DNA of 9,496 bases, taken from contig JALUQR010000160.1 of NCBI GenBank assembly GCA_027017505.1, positions 1 to 9,496 of the forward strand, written 5' to 3'. The position numbers were made by a program, and so were the translations under genes. Shown piece by piece: positions 1 to 5,692 of the stretch. The number at the start of each line of letters is the position of its first letter. Positions within the stretch are counted from its first letter, which is position 1. The notes beneath the pieces were generated by a model. It was not told the origin of the DNA. It did no database searches and saw nothing but the letters and a program-made list of their open reading frames with translations. The DNA is from a bacterium. GTDB lineage: Bacteria; Desulfobacterota; GWC2-55-46; DRQE01.

Positions 1-489
1 GAGCTGAACCCCATAGAGGAGGCAGAGGCCTACAGGGTGCTTGTGGGGTTTGGCCTTTCGCAGGAAGAGGTGGCAAAAAGGGTGGGTAAAGACAGGGCAA
101 CAGTGGCAAACTATCTGAGACTGCTCAAACTGCCAGATGAGGTCAAGGCAGAGCTCTCTTCCGGAAGGCTCACCATGGGACATGCAAGAGCCATACTGGC
201 ACTTTCAGAGCCACCCCTGCAGAGAGATGTGGCAAGAAAGGTGATAGCAAGGGGGCTTTCTGTAAGGGAGACAGAGAGACTTGTAAAAAGACTTGTAGAG
301 GGAAGCCCAGAAGACCATAAACACAAAAAAGATGTACACACCACAGGGCTTGAAGAGGAGCTCAGGGGTATATTCGGCACAAAGGTAAGTCTTAAAGAAC
401 GCAGGGGCAGGGGAAGGATTGTAATAGAGTTTTACAGCCCCGAAGAAAGGGAGCGCATTATAGGGCTTTTAAGGACTGTTGGAGACTGA
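1..489 (+). CDS. parB: Chromosome-partitioning protein ParB, 3' part only
   Basis: This is the C-terminal 162 residues of a ParB/Spo0J-type protein; the reading frame is open from base 1, so the N-terminal CTPase domain lies outside the window. ParB binds parS sites near the replication origin, spreads as a CTP-dependent clamp and works with ParA to segregate chromosomes. The fragment opens with the family's ELNPIEEAEAY segment, followed by a helix-turn-helix (LSQEEVAKRVGKDRATVANY, fragment residues 19-38) and the LKLPDEV and GHARAIL segments typical of the ParB DNA-binding domain. A charged linker (about residues 95-115) and a short C-terminal dimerisation-type region ending at TGA 487-489 follow. 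The in-frame GTG at 37 is internal and is not a start. The bactofilin start lies 5 bases after the stop, which suggests one transcript. Identification is secure; only the missing upstream part is unknown. Confidence 0.95.
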   Translation, partial: ELNPIEEAEAYRVLVGFGLSQEEVAKRVGKDRATVANYLRLLKLPDEVKAELSSGRLTMGHARAILALSEPPLQRDVARKVIARGLSVRETERLVKRLVEGSPEDHKHKKDVHTTGLEEELRGIFGTKVSLKERRGRGRIVIEFYSPEERERIIGLLRTVGD

Positions 490-494
490 GGACA

Positions 495-878
495 ATGAAA
501 CTGTTCAAAAAACAGGAGGCTAACATGGCTTCAGAAATAGTGGGGGTTATATGCAAGGGTATGCACATAGAGGGAAGGATGAGCTTTGAGGGTACCGCAA
601 GGGTGGATGGCTCTTTCAAGGGAGAGATTACAACAGATGGCACACTTCTTGTGGGCGAGGGTGCACGGGTTGAAGGAGAAATACATGTGGGAGACATCGT
701 GGTATCCGGCCAGGTGCACGGCACAATAGTCGCAAAGGAAAGGGTTGAGCTTAAGGCACCTGCAAAGGTCTTTGGAGACATAAAAACCCCCACCCTCATA
801 ATAAGCGAGGGCGTGGTATTCGAGGGAAACTGCGTTATGACCGAAAAAACAGGGGAGACACGAAAGACAGGCACATAG
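495..878 (+). CDS. Bactofilin family cytoskeletal protein
   Basis: A 127-residue bactofilin (DUF583/polymer-forming cytoskeletal family). Bactofilins form nucleotide-free beta-helical filaments, often at the membrane, and position cell-wall enzymes or chromosome-segregation proteins. The core shows short repeating beta-helix rungs with Gly/Val/Ile spacing: IEGRMSFEGTARVDGSFKGE, then GTLLVGEGARVEGEIHVGD, then VSGQVHGTIVAKERVEL and APAKVFGDIKTPTLIISEG. The tail (about residues 117-127) is short, polar and Lys/Thr rich. Two starts are possible. ATG 495 gives the N-terminus MKLFKKQE, which resembles the short hydrophobic-basic membrane-binding leader of many bactofilins, but its only Shine-Dalgarno candidate (GAGGA, 488-492) is too close. 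ATG 525 (117 residues) has a strong AGGAGG at 514-519. I keep the longer form because of the leader. The gene sits between parB and a cell-wall hydrolase/transpeptidase-like gene, which fits a scaffold role; this is inference. Confidence 0.9.
   Translation: MKLFKKQEANMASEIVGVICKGMHIEGRMSFEGTARVDGSFKGEITTDGTLLVGEGARVEGEIHVGDIVVSGQVHGTIVAKERVELKAPAKVFGDIKTPTLIISEGVVFEGNCVMTEKTGETRKTGT
514..519 (+). promoter_or_regulatory. Strong Shine-Dalgarno inside the bactofilin 5' end
   Basis: AGGAGG lies 5 bases before the in-frame ATG at 525. It either marks the true bactofilin start, dropping the MKLFKKQEAN leader, or allows two isoforms with and without that leader. By contrast the ATG at 495 has only GAGGA with a 2-base spacer. 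Confidence 0.6.
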
Positions 879-892
879 GGCCTTTAAAAATT

Positions 893-1594
893 ATGTGGAC
901 AAGGCTTTTTGTAACCGCCCTCTGTGTGGTGGTGTGGAACACCGCTGAGGTGGGCGCAGAAGAGGTGTTTGCACTCATAAAAAAGGGCGGGTATCTTATA
1001 GTGGTGGAGAAGGAAAGACACACTCTTACCGTATATGACCACACATTGAGGGCTGTCTCCACCCACAGGGTTACAACAGGAAAGATAAAGGGCGATAAGG
1101 AGCGCGAGGGGGATTTCAAAACCCCTGAGGGAATATACTTCTTTACCAGATACATAGATGGCAGAGGGCTTCCTGCAGAGTACGGCGTGGGTGCCCTCGT
1201 TATGGACTATCCCAACCCCTTCGACAGGTTGAAAGGAAAGGGCGGATATGGTATATGGCTTCATGCAACCGACAGGCCAGAACGCATCCTTAGGCCAAGG
1301 GATACAAGAGGGTGTGTGGTAACAACAGATGAGGACTTTCTGCACATAAAGGGCTTTGTAACATACGGAAGAACACCCATAGTTGTGGTAAAAGAGGCAG
1401 AGCTTAAAGACGGCACCCCGCTTGTAAGAGAGCTTGAGAAAGAGGGCTTCATAGATAAAGAAAGGCTTAAGGGGTTTGTATCCATAAGGGACATGGCGGT
1501 TGCAGAGGATGGCAGAACAAGGCTGTATCTTCTGGCCGATAAGGGCTGGAGGATGGTAAAAAGAGAACCCATAAACACCAGAGGAGAAGATTAA
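893..1594 (+). CDS. Secreted YkuD-domain protein, Csd6-like L,D-transpeptidase/carboxypeptidase
   Basis: A 233-residue exported protein with an L,D-transpeptidase (YkuD) catalytic domain, acting on peptidoglycan stem peptides in the periplasm. Residues 1-22 form a signal peptide (basic MWTR, hydrophobic stretch, likely cut after VGA). The YkuD core runs from about residue 34 (YLIVVEKERHTLTVYD) through the TTGKIKGDKEREGDFKTPEG segment (61-80) to the catalytic part. His124 lies in GYGIWLHATDRP and Cys141 in RDTRGCVV. The GYGIWLH and xTxGC layout resembles the Csd6/Pgp2-like branch, which affects cell shape in curved bacteria, more than the usual SHGCIR motif. The C-terminal part (about 170-233) is too short for the NTF2-like domain of Csd6. 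The start at 893 gives the signal peptide; only a weak AGGG at 877-880 precedes it. It lies 14 bases after the bactofilin gene and abuts ilvE. Fold assignment is firm; transpeptidase versus carboxypeptidase cannot be decided. Confidence 0.85.
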   Translation: MWTRLFVTALCVVVWNTAEVGAEEVFALIKKGGYLIVVEKERHTLTVYDHTLRAVSTHRVTTGKIKGDKEREGDFKTPEGIYFFTRYIDGRGLPAEYGVGALVMDYPNPFDRLKGKGGYGIWLHATDRPERILRPRDTRGCVVTTDEDFLHIKGFVTYGRTPIVVVKEAELKDGTPLVRELEKEGFIDKERLKGFVSIRDMAVAEDGRTRLYLLADKGWRMVKREPINTRGED

Positions 1595-2509
1595 GTGGAA
1601 AAGACAGAGAAGATATGGTTTAACGGAAGGCTTGTTGACTGGGATGACGCAAAGGTGCATGTGCTGACCCACACGCTCCACTACGGGCTTGGAGTCTTCG
1701 AGGGCATAAGGTGCTACCGCACAGAGGATGGCAGAAGTGCTCTCTTCAGGCTCGAAGACCACACAGAAAGGTTCTTTGCATCCGCCCACATCGCACAGAT
1801 GAAGATGCCATACTCAAAAGAGGAGATAAACCAGGCCATAGTGGACACCCTCAGGGTAAACGGGCTTGAAGAGGCATACATAAGACCCATAGCATTTATA
1901 GGCTATGGCAATATGGGGCTTTATCCAGGGGATAACCCCGTGGATGTGGTGATTGCCGCATGGAAGTGGGGTGCATATCTCGGTGAGGAGGGCATAAAAC
2001 GGGGTATAAGGGCAAAGGTCTCTTCCTTTACAAGACATCATGTGAATGTGGCAATGACAAAGGCAAAGATAGTGGGCAACTATGTTAACTCCATACTGGC
2101 AAAAAGAGAGGTGGTCTCCTGCGGATACGATGAGGCCATAATGCTTGACCCTGATGGGTTTGTAAGCGAGGGCAGTGGAGAGAATATATTCATCGCAAAA
2201 GAGGGTGTGCTCAAAACCCCACCACTTACATCTGTACTCAGAGGGATTACAAGGGACTCGGTCATAGAAATAGCCTGGGACCTCGGCATAGAGGTGGTGG
2301 AAGAGAGATTCACAAGGGATGAACTATACACAGCGGATGAGGCGTTCTTTACAGGAACCGCTGCAGAGATAACACCCATAAGAGAGGTGGACGACAGAAC
2401 CATAGGCAAGGGAAAACCAGGACCCATAACAGAGCTCATACAGAAGGTCTTCTTCGATGTGATAAGGGGAAAGAACAAACAGTACAAACACTGGCTCAGA
2501 TGGATATAA
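1595..2509 (+). CDS. ilvE: Branched-chain amino acid aminotransferase (class IV, PLP)
   Basis: A 304-residue fold-type IV PLP aminotransferase. It catalyses the reversible last step of leucine, isoleucine and valine synthesis, moving an amino group from glutamate to the branched 2-oxo acids in the cytoplasm. The order of motifs matches E. coli IlvE: HTLHYGLGVFEGIRCY (26-41), LEDHTERFF (53-61), YIRPIAFIGYG (95-105), the PLP lysine Lys158 in AKIVGNY, FVSEGSGENIF (189-199), LRGITRD (215-221) and GTAAEITP (254-261). Length is normal for the family. Translation starts at GTG 1595, directly after the TAA of the preceding gene, with GAGGAG at 1581-1586, so translational coupling is likely. D-amino-acid transaminase and 4-amino-4-deoxychorismate lyase share the fold, but the GVFEGIR and EITP segments favour IlvE. 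Its position next to cell-wall and ATP synthase genes shows no functional link. Confidence 0.95.
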   Translation: MEKTEKIWFNGRLVDWDDAKVHVLTHTLHYGLGVFEGIRCYRTEDGRSALFRLEDHTERFFASAHIAQMKMPYSKEEINQAIVDTLRVNGLEEAYIRPIAFIGYGNMGLYPGDNPVDVVIAAWKWGAYLGEEGIKRGIRAKVSSFTRHHVNVAMTKAKIVGNYVNSILAKREVVSCGYDEAIMLDPDGFVSEGSGENIFIAKEGVLKTPPLTSVLRGITRDSVIEIAWDLGIEVVEERFTRDELYTADEAFFTGTAAEITPIREVDDRTIGKGKPGPITELIQKVFFDVIRGKNKQYKHWLRWI

Positions 2510-2536
2510 AAACCCCGCAAAGAAAGAACATATCCC

Positions 2537-2565
2537 TTGACTTTCCCCTCTATATATGTTAGTAA
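2537..2565 (+). promoter_or_regulatory. Probable sigma70-type promoter of the atp operon
   Basis: TTGACT at 2537-2542 is followed after 17 bases by TAGTAA at 2560-2565, preceded by TGT, an extended -10 context. The -10 hexamer is a weak match (3 of 6), which the good -35 and the TG element could offset. Predicted transcription start is near 2572, giving a leader of about 46 bases before the first atp gene. I see no convincing hairpin-plus-T terminator between ilvE and this point, so read-through from the upstream genes is also possible. Confidence 0.5.
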
Positions 2566-2571
2566 AAAACG

Positions 2572-2585
2572 CTTAATTGTTTAAG
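2572..2585. repeat. Small perfect inverted repeat in the atp leader
   Basis: CTTAA (2572-2576) and TTAAG (2581-2585) flank TTGT. The repeat starts at the predicted transcription start, so it could be an operator half-site pair or a weak 5' hairpin. It is short and AT-rich, so chance is a real possibility. Confidence 0.3.
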
Positions 2586-2602
2586 TCTCGCTTCTCTCTG
2601 TC

Positions 2603-2610
2603 AAAGGGGG
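2603..2610 (+). promoter_or_regulatory. Ribosome-binding site of the b'-b gene
   Basis: AAAGGGGG lies 7 bases before ATG 2618 and fixes the start of the fused stalk gene; no upstream in-frame start has better support. Confidence 0.55.
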
Positions 2611-2617
2611 TAAAGGG

Positions 2618-3577
2618 ATGATAAGCATAGACCACACGCTTGCATACCAGATAGTGGTGTTTTTTGTGCTTCTCTATGTGCTCAACAGACTTCTCTACAG
2701 GCCCGTTATGGATGTGCTCGAGGAGAGAAGACAGCGCACAGAGGGAACACTTAAAGAGGCAGAGAGGCTCGAAGAGAGTGCAAGAAAGGGGTTTGAGGAA
2801 TACGACAGGCGTTTCAAGGACGGTGTGGCAAAGGCCCAGGAAGAAAGGGCCCGCATAAGAGAGAAGGCGATTGCAGAGGGTAACTCCATAGTTGAAAGCG
2901 CAAGAAGGGATATCCAGGCAGAGCTTGAAAAAACAAAGAAAGAGCTTGAGAGAACAGAAAAGGGTGTGGTTTCATCCCTCAGAGAGAGTATTCCCGCAAT
3001 ATCCAGAACCATAGCAGAGAAGATTCTTGACAGAAGGATTGCCCCTTTAGTTCTTGTGGTGCTCTCACCAGGGGTTGTGTTTGCAGGTGGTGGAGCACAG
3101 CAAGGGGCAGGCGGGATGGGCTGGAAGATATTTAACTTCCTGCTACTTGTTCTTGCTGGATGGTATGTGTGGAAGAGATGGGTAAAGGGACTGCTTGAAG
3201 AGAGGTCAGAGAAGATAAAAACCGCCATAGAGGAGGCAGAGAGGGTCAAAAAAGAGGCAGAGCAGAAGCTAAAAGAGTATGAACAGAAGATGGCAAGCTT
3301 TGAAGAGAGGATGGAAGAGGTCAGAAGGCGCATCATCGAGGAGGCAGAGGCAGAAAGGGACAGGATAATAAAAGAGGCACACCTTACGGTGGAAAGCCTC
3401 AGGGAGCAGGCAAGAAGGAGTGTTGAGCAGGAGGTAAGAAAGGCCCGCATGCGTGTACACAGAGAGGTGGTGGAGATGGCCATAGAGATGGCACGCAGTG
3501 TGCTGGAAGAGAACATAACAAGGGAAGACCAGGAAAGAATAATAAAGGCCTACATAGAGAGGTTGAAGCTCAACTGA
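2618..3577 (+). CDS. atpF: ATP synthase F0 subunits b' and b, in-frame fusion
   Basis: A 319-residue protein that reads as a whole b' subunit (about residues 1-140) joined in frame to a whole b subunit (about 141-319). These subunits form the peripheral stalk that holds F1 against F0. The b' half has one membrane helix (about 8-26), the RPVMDVLEER turn and a long charged coiled coil ending SRTIAEKILDRR, a normal b' C-terminus. The b half begins with a signal-peptide-like stretch, IAPLVLVVLSPGVVFA (141-156), a Gly/Gln-rich loop (157-168), a second membrane helix (169-187) and about 130 residues of coiled coil. In related bacteria b' and b are separate genes of roughly 140 and 180-200 residues, so the total fits two complete subunits. 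No ATG or TTG lies in frame at the junction; in-frame GTGs at 3056 and 3059 would cut into the hydrophobic segment and lack a good ribosome-binding site. The TGA overlaps the atpH ATG by one base. Subunit identity is firm; a true fusion versus an indel in the sequence is open. Confidence 0.85.
   Translation: MISIDHTLAYQIVVFFVLLYVLNRLLYRPVMDVLEERRQRTEGTLKEAERLEESARKGFEEYDRRFKDGVAKAQEERARIREKAIAEGNSIVESARRDIQAELEKTKKELERTEKGVVSSLRESIPAISRTIAEKILDRRIAPLVLVVLSPGVVFAGGGAQQGAGGMGWKIFNFLLLVLAGWYVWKRWVKGLLEERSEKIKTAIEEAERVKKEAEQKLKEYEQKMASFEERMEEVRRRIIEEAEAERDRIIKEAHLTVESLREQARRSVEQEVRKARMRVHREVVEMAIEMARSVLEENITREDQERIIKAYIERLKLN
3038..3178 (+). other. Fusion junction: signal-peptide-like segment, loop and second membrane helix
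   Basis: This part encodes residues 141-187 of the fused stalk protein. Arg139-Arg140 (inside) precede a 16-residue hydrophobic segment ending VVFA, then a polar GGGAQQGAGG loop, then helix WKIFNFLLLVLAGWYVW followed by KRWVK. Positive charges at both ends and a neutral loop predict a membrane hairpin with the loop outside. VFA before GG also fits signal peptidase I (small residues at -3/-1, loosely), so cleavage could restore two separate subunits. Confidence 0.6.
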
Positions 3578-4134
3578 TGCGTAAGACCACACTTGCCAAA
3601 AGATACGCAGAGGCACTCATAGATATAGGCAGGGAGGATGGCAGTTACGAACAGTACGGCGAGCAGTTGCGCAGTGCAAATACGGTCTTTGAGTCCTTCC
3701 CCGAGCTTTACAAGGTGCTTCTCAACCCCATGTACAGGATAGAGACCAGAAAGACCATAGTGGAGGAGCTGGGCAAAAGGCTCGGGCTTTCTCAAGTGGT
3801 GGTAAAGTTTCTCTGCCTTCTTGTTGAAAGGCGCCACATAAGGCTTCTCGAAGAGATAACAAAACAGTACTCCCAGCTGGAAGACAGGCTTGCAGGCAGA
3901 ATACGCGTGACTGTGGAGGTGGCAGAGGGTGTGGAAGAGGGATTGATAAACGAGGTAAAGGAAAAAATAGAGAGGGAAAGCGGTAACAGGGTGATTCTTA
4001 AAACCCTCCACAATCCAGACCTCATAGGCGGATTAATAATAAAAATAGGCAACACCATATTCGATGGCAGTATAAAGACACAGCTTGAAAGGATGAAAGA
4101 AAAATTACTGGAAGGAGTGAGCTTATATGTTTAA
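3577..4134 (+). CDS. atpH: ATP synthase F1 subunit delta (OSCP)
   Basis: A 185-residue delta/OSCP subunit, which links the top of the F1 alpha3beta3 head to the b'/b stalk. The N-terminal six-helix domain (about 1-105) starts LAKRYAEALIDIG and contains LLNPMYRIETRKTIVEEL (48-65) and FLCLLVERRHIRLLEEI (78-94), both typical. The C-terminal domain carries the family signature DLIGGLIIKIGNTIFDGSI at 148-166. Length is standard. It starts on ATG 3577, sharing one base with the TGA of the stalk gene (TGATG), so translation is coupled. Its last 8 bases overlap the start of atpA. Unlike mycobacteria, where b is fused to delta, delta here is free and the fusion lies upstream. Confidence 0.97.
   Translation: MRKTTLAKRYAEALIDIGREDGSYEQYGEQLRSANTVFESFPELYKVLLNPMYRIETRKTIVEELGKRLGLSQVVVKFLCLLVERRHIRLLEEITKQYSQLEDRLAGRIRVTVEVAEGVEEGLINEVKEKIERESGNRVILKTLHNPDLIGGLIIKIGNTIFDGSIKTQLERMKEKLLEGVSLYV
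4112..4117 (+). promoter_or_regulatory. atpA ribosome-binding site inside atpH
   Basis: AAGGAG lies 9 bases before ATG 4127, within the last codons of atpH. It sets the atpA start despite the 8-base gene overlap and suggests independent ribosome loading in addition to coupling. Confidence 0.65.
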
Positions 4135-5635
4135 GGCAGAGGAGATAAGCGAGCTTATTAAAAAACAGATAAAGGGCTACGAAAAGGAAATAGACCTTGC
4201 AGAAACAGGCACGGTTATCTCCATAGGAGATGGAATTGCAAGAATCTACGGGCTTGAGCGAGCCATGTCAGGAGAGCTTGTGGAATTCCCTGGCAATGTA
4301 TACGGCATGGTGCTCAACCTGGAAGAGGACAATGTGGGTGCAGCCATATTCGGCTCTGACCACGATGTCAAAGAGGGCGATACAGTAAGAAGAACAGGAA
4401 AGATAGTGCAGGTGCCCGTGGGAAAGGAGCTTATGGGAAGGGTCATAGACCCCCTGGGAAGACCCCTCGATGAGAAGGGCCCGATAGATGCAAAGGAGAC
4501 AAGAAGAGTGGAGGTAAAGGCACCTGGAATAGTGGTGAGAAAGCCCGTTAAAGAGCCCCTCCAGACAGGCATTAAGGCCATAGACGCCATGATACCCATA
4601 GGAAGGGGCCAGCGTGAGCTTATAATAGGAGACCGTCAGACAGGTAAAACCGCCATATGCATAGACACCATAATAAACCAGAAGGGACAGGATGTGTTCT
4701 GCATATATGTGGCCATAGGGCAGAAGCAGTCCACGGTGGCACTCCTTGTTGAAAAACTGCGTGAGACAGGTGCCCTGGACTACACGGTGGTTGTCTCTGC
4801 AACAGCGAGCACACCCGCACCACTGCAGTTCCTCGCTCCCTATACGGGTTGCACCATTGGTGAGTACTTCAGGGATAACGGCATGCACGCCCTCGTTATA
4901 TACGATGACCTCTCGAAACATGCGGTTGCCTACAGACAGCTCTCGCTTCTTTTAAGGCGCCCTCCTGGAAGAGAGGCATATCCAGGGGATGTGTTCTACC
5001 TGCATTCAAGGCTTCTTGAGAGGGCTGCAAAACTCAAGGAAGAGCTCGGTGGAGGCTCCCTTACAGCCCTTCCAATAATAGAGACCCAGGCAGGAGATGT
5101 CTCCGCATACATACCCACAAATGTCATATCCATTACAGACGGACAGATATACCTTGAATCAGACCTCTTCTATTCAGGCGTGAGGCCTGCAATAAATGTG
5201 GGTCTTTCAGTCTCACGAGTGGGTGGCAGTGCACAGATAAAGGCCATGAAACAGGTTGCAGGCACACTGAGGCTCGAGCTCGCCCAGTACCGTGAACTCG
5301 CAGCATTCGCACAGTTCGGCAGTGACCTTGACCCCACAACCCAGAAACTCCTTGCAAGGGGTAGCAGACTTGTGGAAATACTCAAACAGAAACAGTACAG
5401 CCCTGTTCCAGTGGAAAAACAGGTGCTCCTTATATACTCAGCAACAAACGGCTATGTGGACGATTATCCCGTAACCGCACTCGCAAAGTACGAACAGGAG
5501 CTCTATCAGTTCTTCGATAGCAAACACCCTGAGATACTCGAGGAGATAAGAACAAAAAAGGAGCTCACCCCTGAACTCAAAGAGAAGATAAACAAGGCAC
5601 TGGATGAGCTCAAAGAGGTCTTCGTTGCCGAGTAA
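4127..5635 (+). CDS. atpA: ATP synthase F1 subunit alpha
   Basis: The 502-residue non-catalytic nucleotide-binding subunit of F1. The N-terminal beta-barrel domain contains GTVISIGDGIARIYGLE (28-44) and GRVIDPLGRPLD (104-115). The nucleotide domain has the alpha-type Walker A GDRQTGKT (168-175), QKQSTVALLVEKL (199-211) and Walker B LVIYDDLSKHAVAYRQ (256-271). The ATPase alpha/beta signature PAINVGLSVS spans 354-363, and Arg364 just after it is the arginine finger that reaches into the catalytic site of beta. The C-terminal helical domain ends FVAE. No key residue is missing and length is normal. The start at 4127 is set by AAGGAG at 4112-4117. A 57-base gap, the longest within the operon, follows before atpG. 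Confidence 0.99.
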   Translation: MFKAEEISELIKKQIKGYEKEIDLAETGTVISIGDGIARIYGLERAMSGELVEFPGNVYGMVLNLEEDNVGAAIFGSDHDVKEGDTVRRTGKIVQVPVGKELMGRVIDPLGRPLDEKGPIDAKETRRVEVKAPGIVVRKPVKEPLQTGIKAIDAMIPIGRGQRELIIGDRQTGKTAICIDTIINQKGQDVFCIYVAIGQKQSTVALLVEKLRETGALDYTVVVSATASTPAPLQFLAPYTGCTIGEYFRDNGMHALVIYDDLSKHAVAYRQLSLLLRRPPGREAYPGDVFYLHSRLLERAAKLKEELGGGSLTALPIIETQAGDVSAYIPTNVISITDGQIYLESDLFYSGVRPAINVGLSVSRVGGSAQIKAMKQVAGTLRLELAQYRELAAFAQFGSDLDPTTQKLLARGSRLVEILKQKQYSPVPVEKQVLLIYSATNGYVDDYPVTALAKYEQELYQFFDSKHPEILEEIRTKKELTPELKEKINKALDELKEVFVAE

Positions 5636-5683
5636 AAGGGCTGTCTTCATGGCAGAAGAAAATATACCTGCAGGATTTATTAA

Positions 5684-5689
5684 AGGAGG
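5684..5689 (+). promoter_or_regulatory. atpG ribosome-binding site with a very short spacer
   Basis: A perfect AGGAGG ends 3 bases before ATG 5693; typical spacers are 5-9 bases. The conserved N-terminus leaves no other plausible start, so the tight spacing is real and may lower gamma synthesis to its single copy per enzyme. That last point is inference. Confidence 0.6.
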
Positions 5690-5692
5690 ATT

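Noticed and set aside
884..1789. Antisense open frame of 301 codons opposite the YkuD gene and ilvE
   Set aside because: Cys/His/Pro-rich shadow of well-supported plus-strand genes, without recognisable motifs or a ribosome site.
2695..3516. Antisense Ser/Leu-rich frame opposite the stalk fusion
   Set aside because: The Ser-rich composition is what the complement of Glu/Lys/Arg-rich coiled coil codons gives; not a gene.
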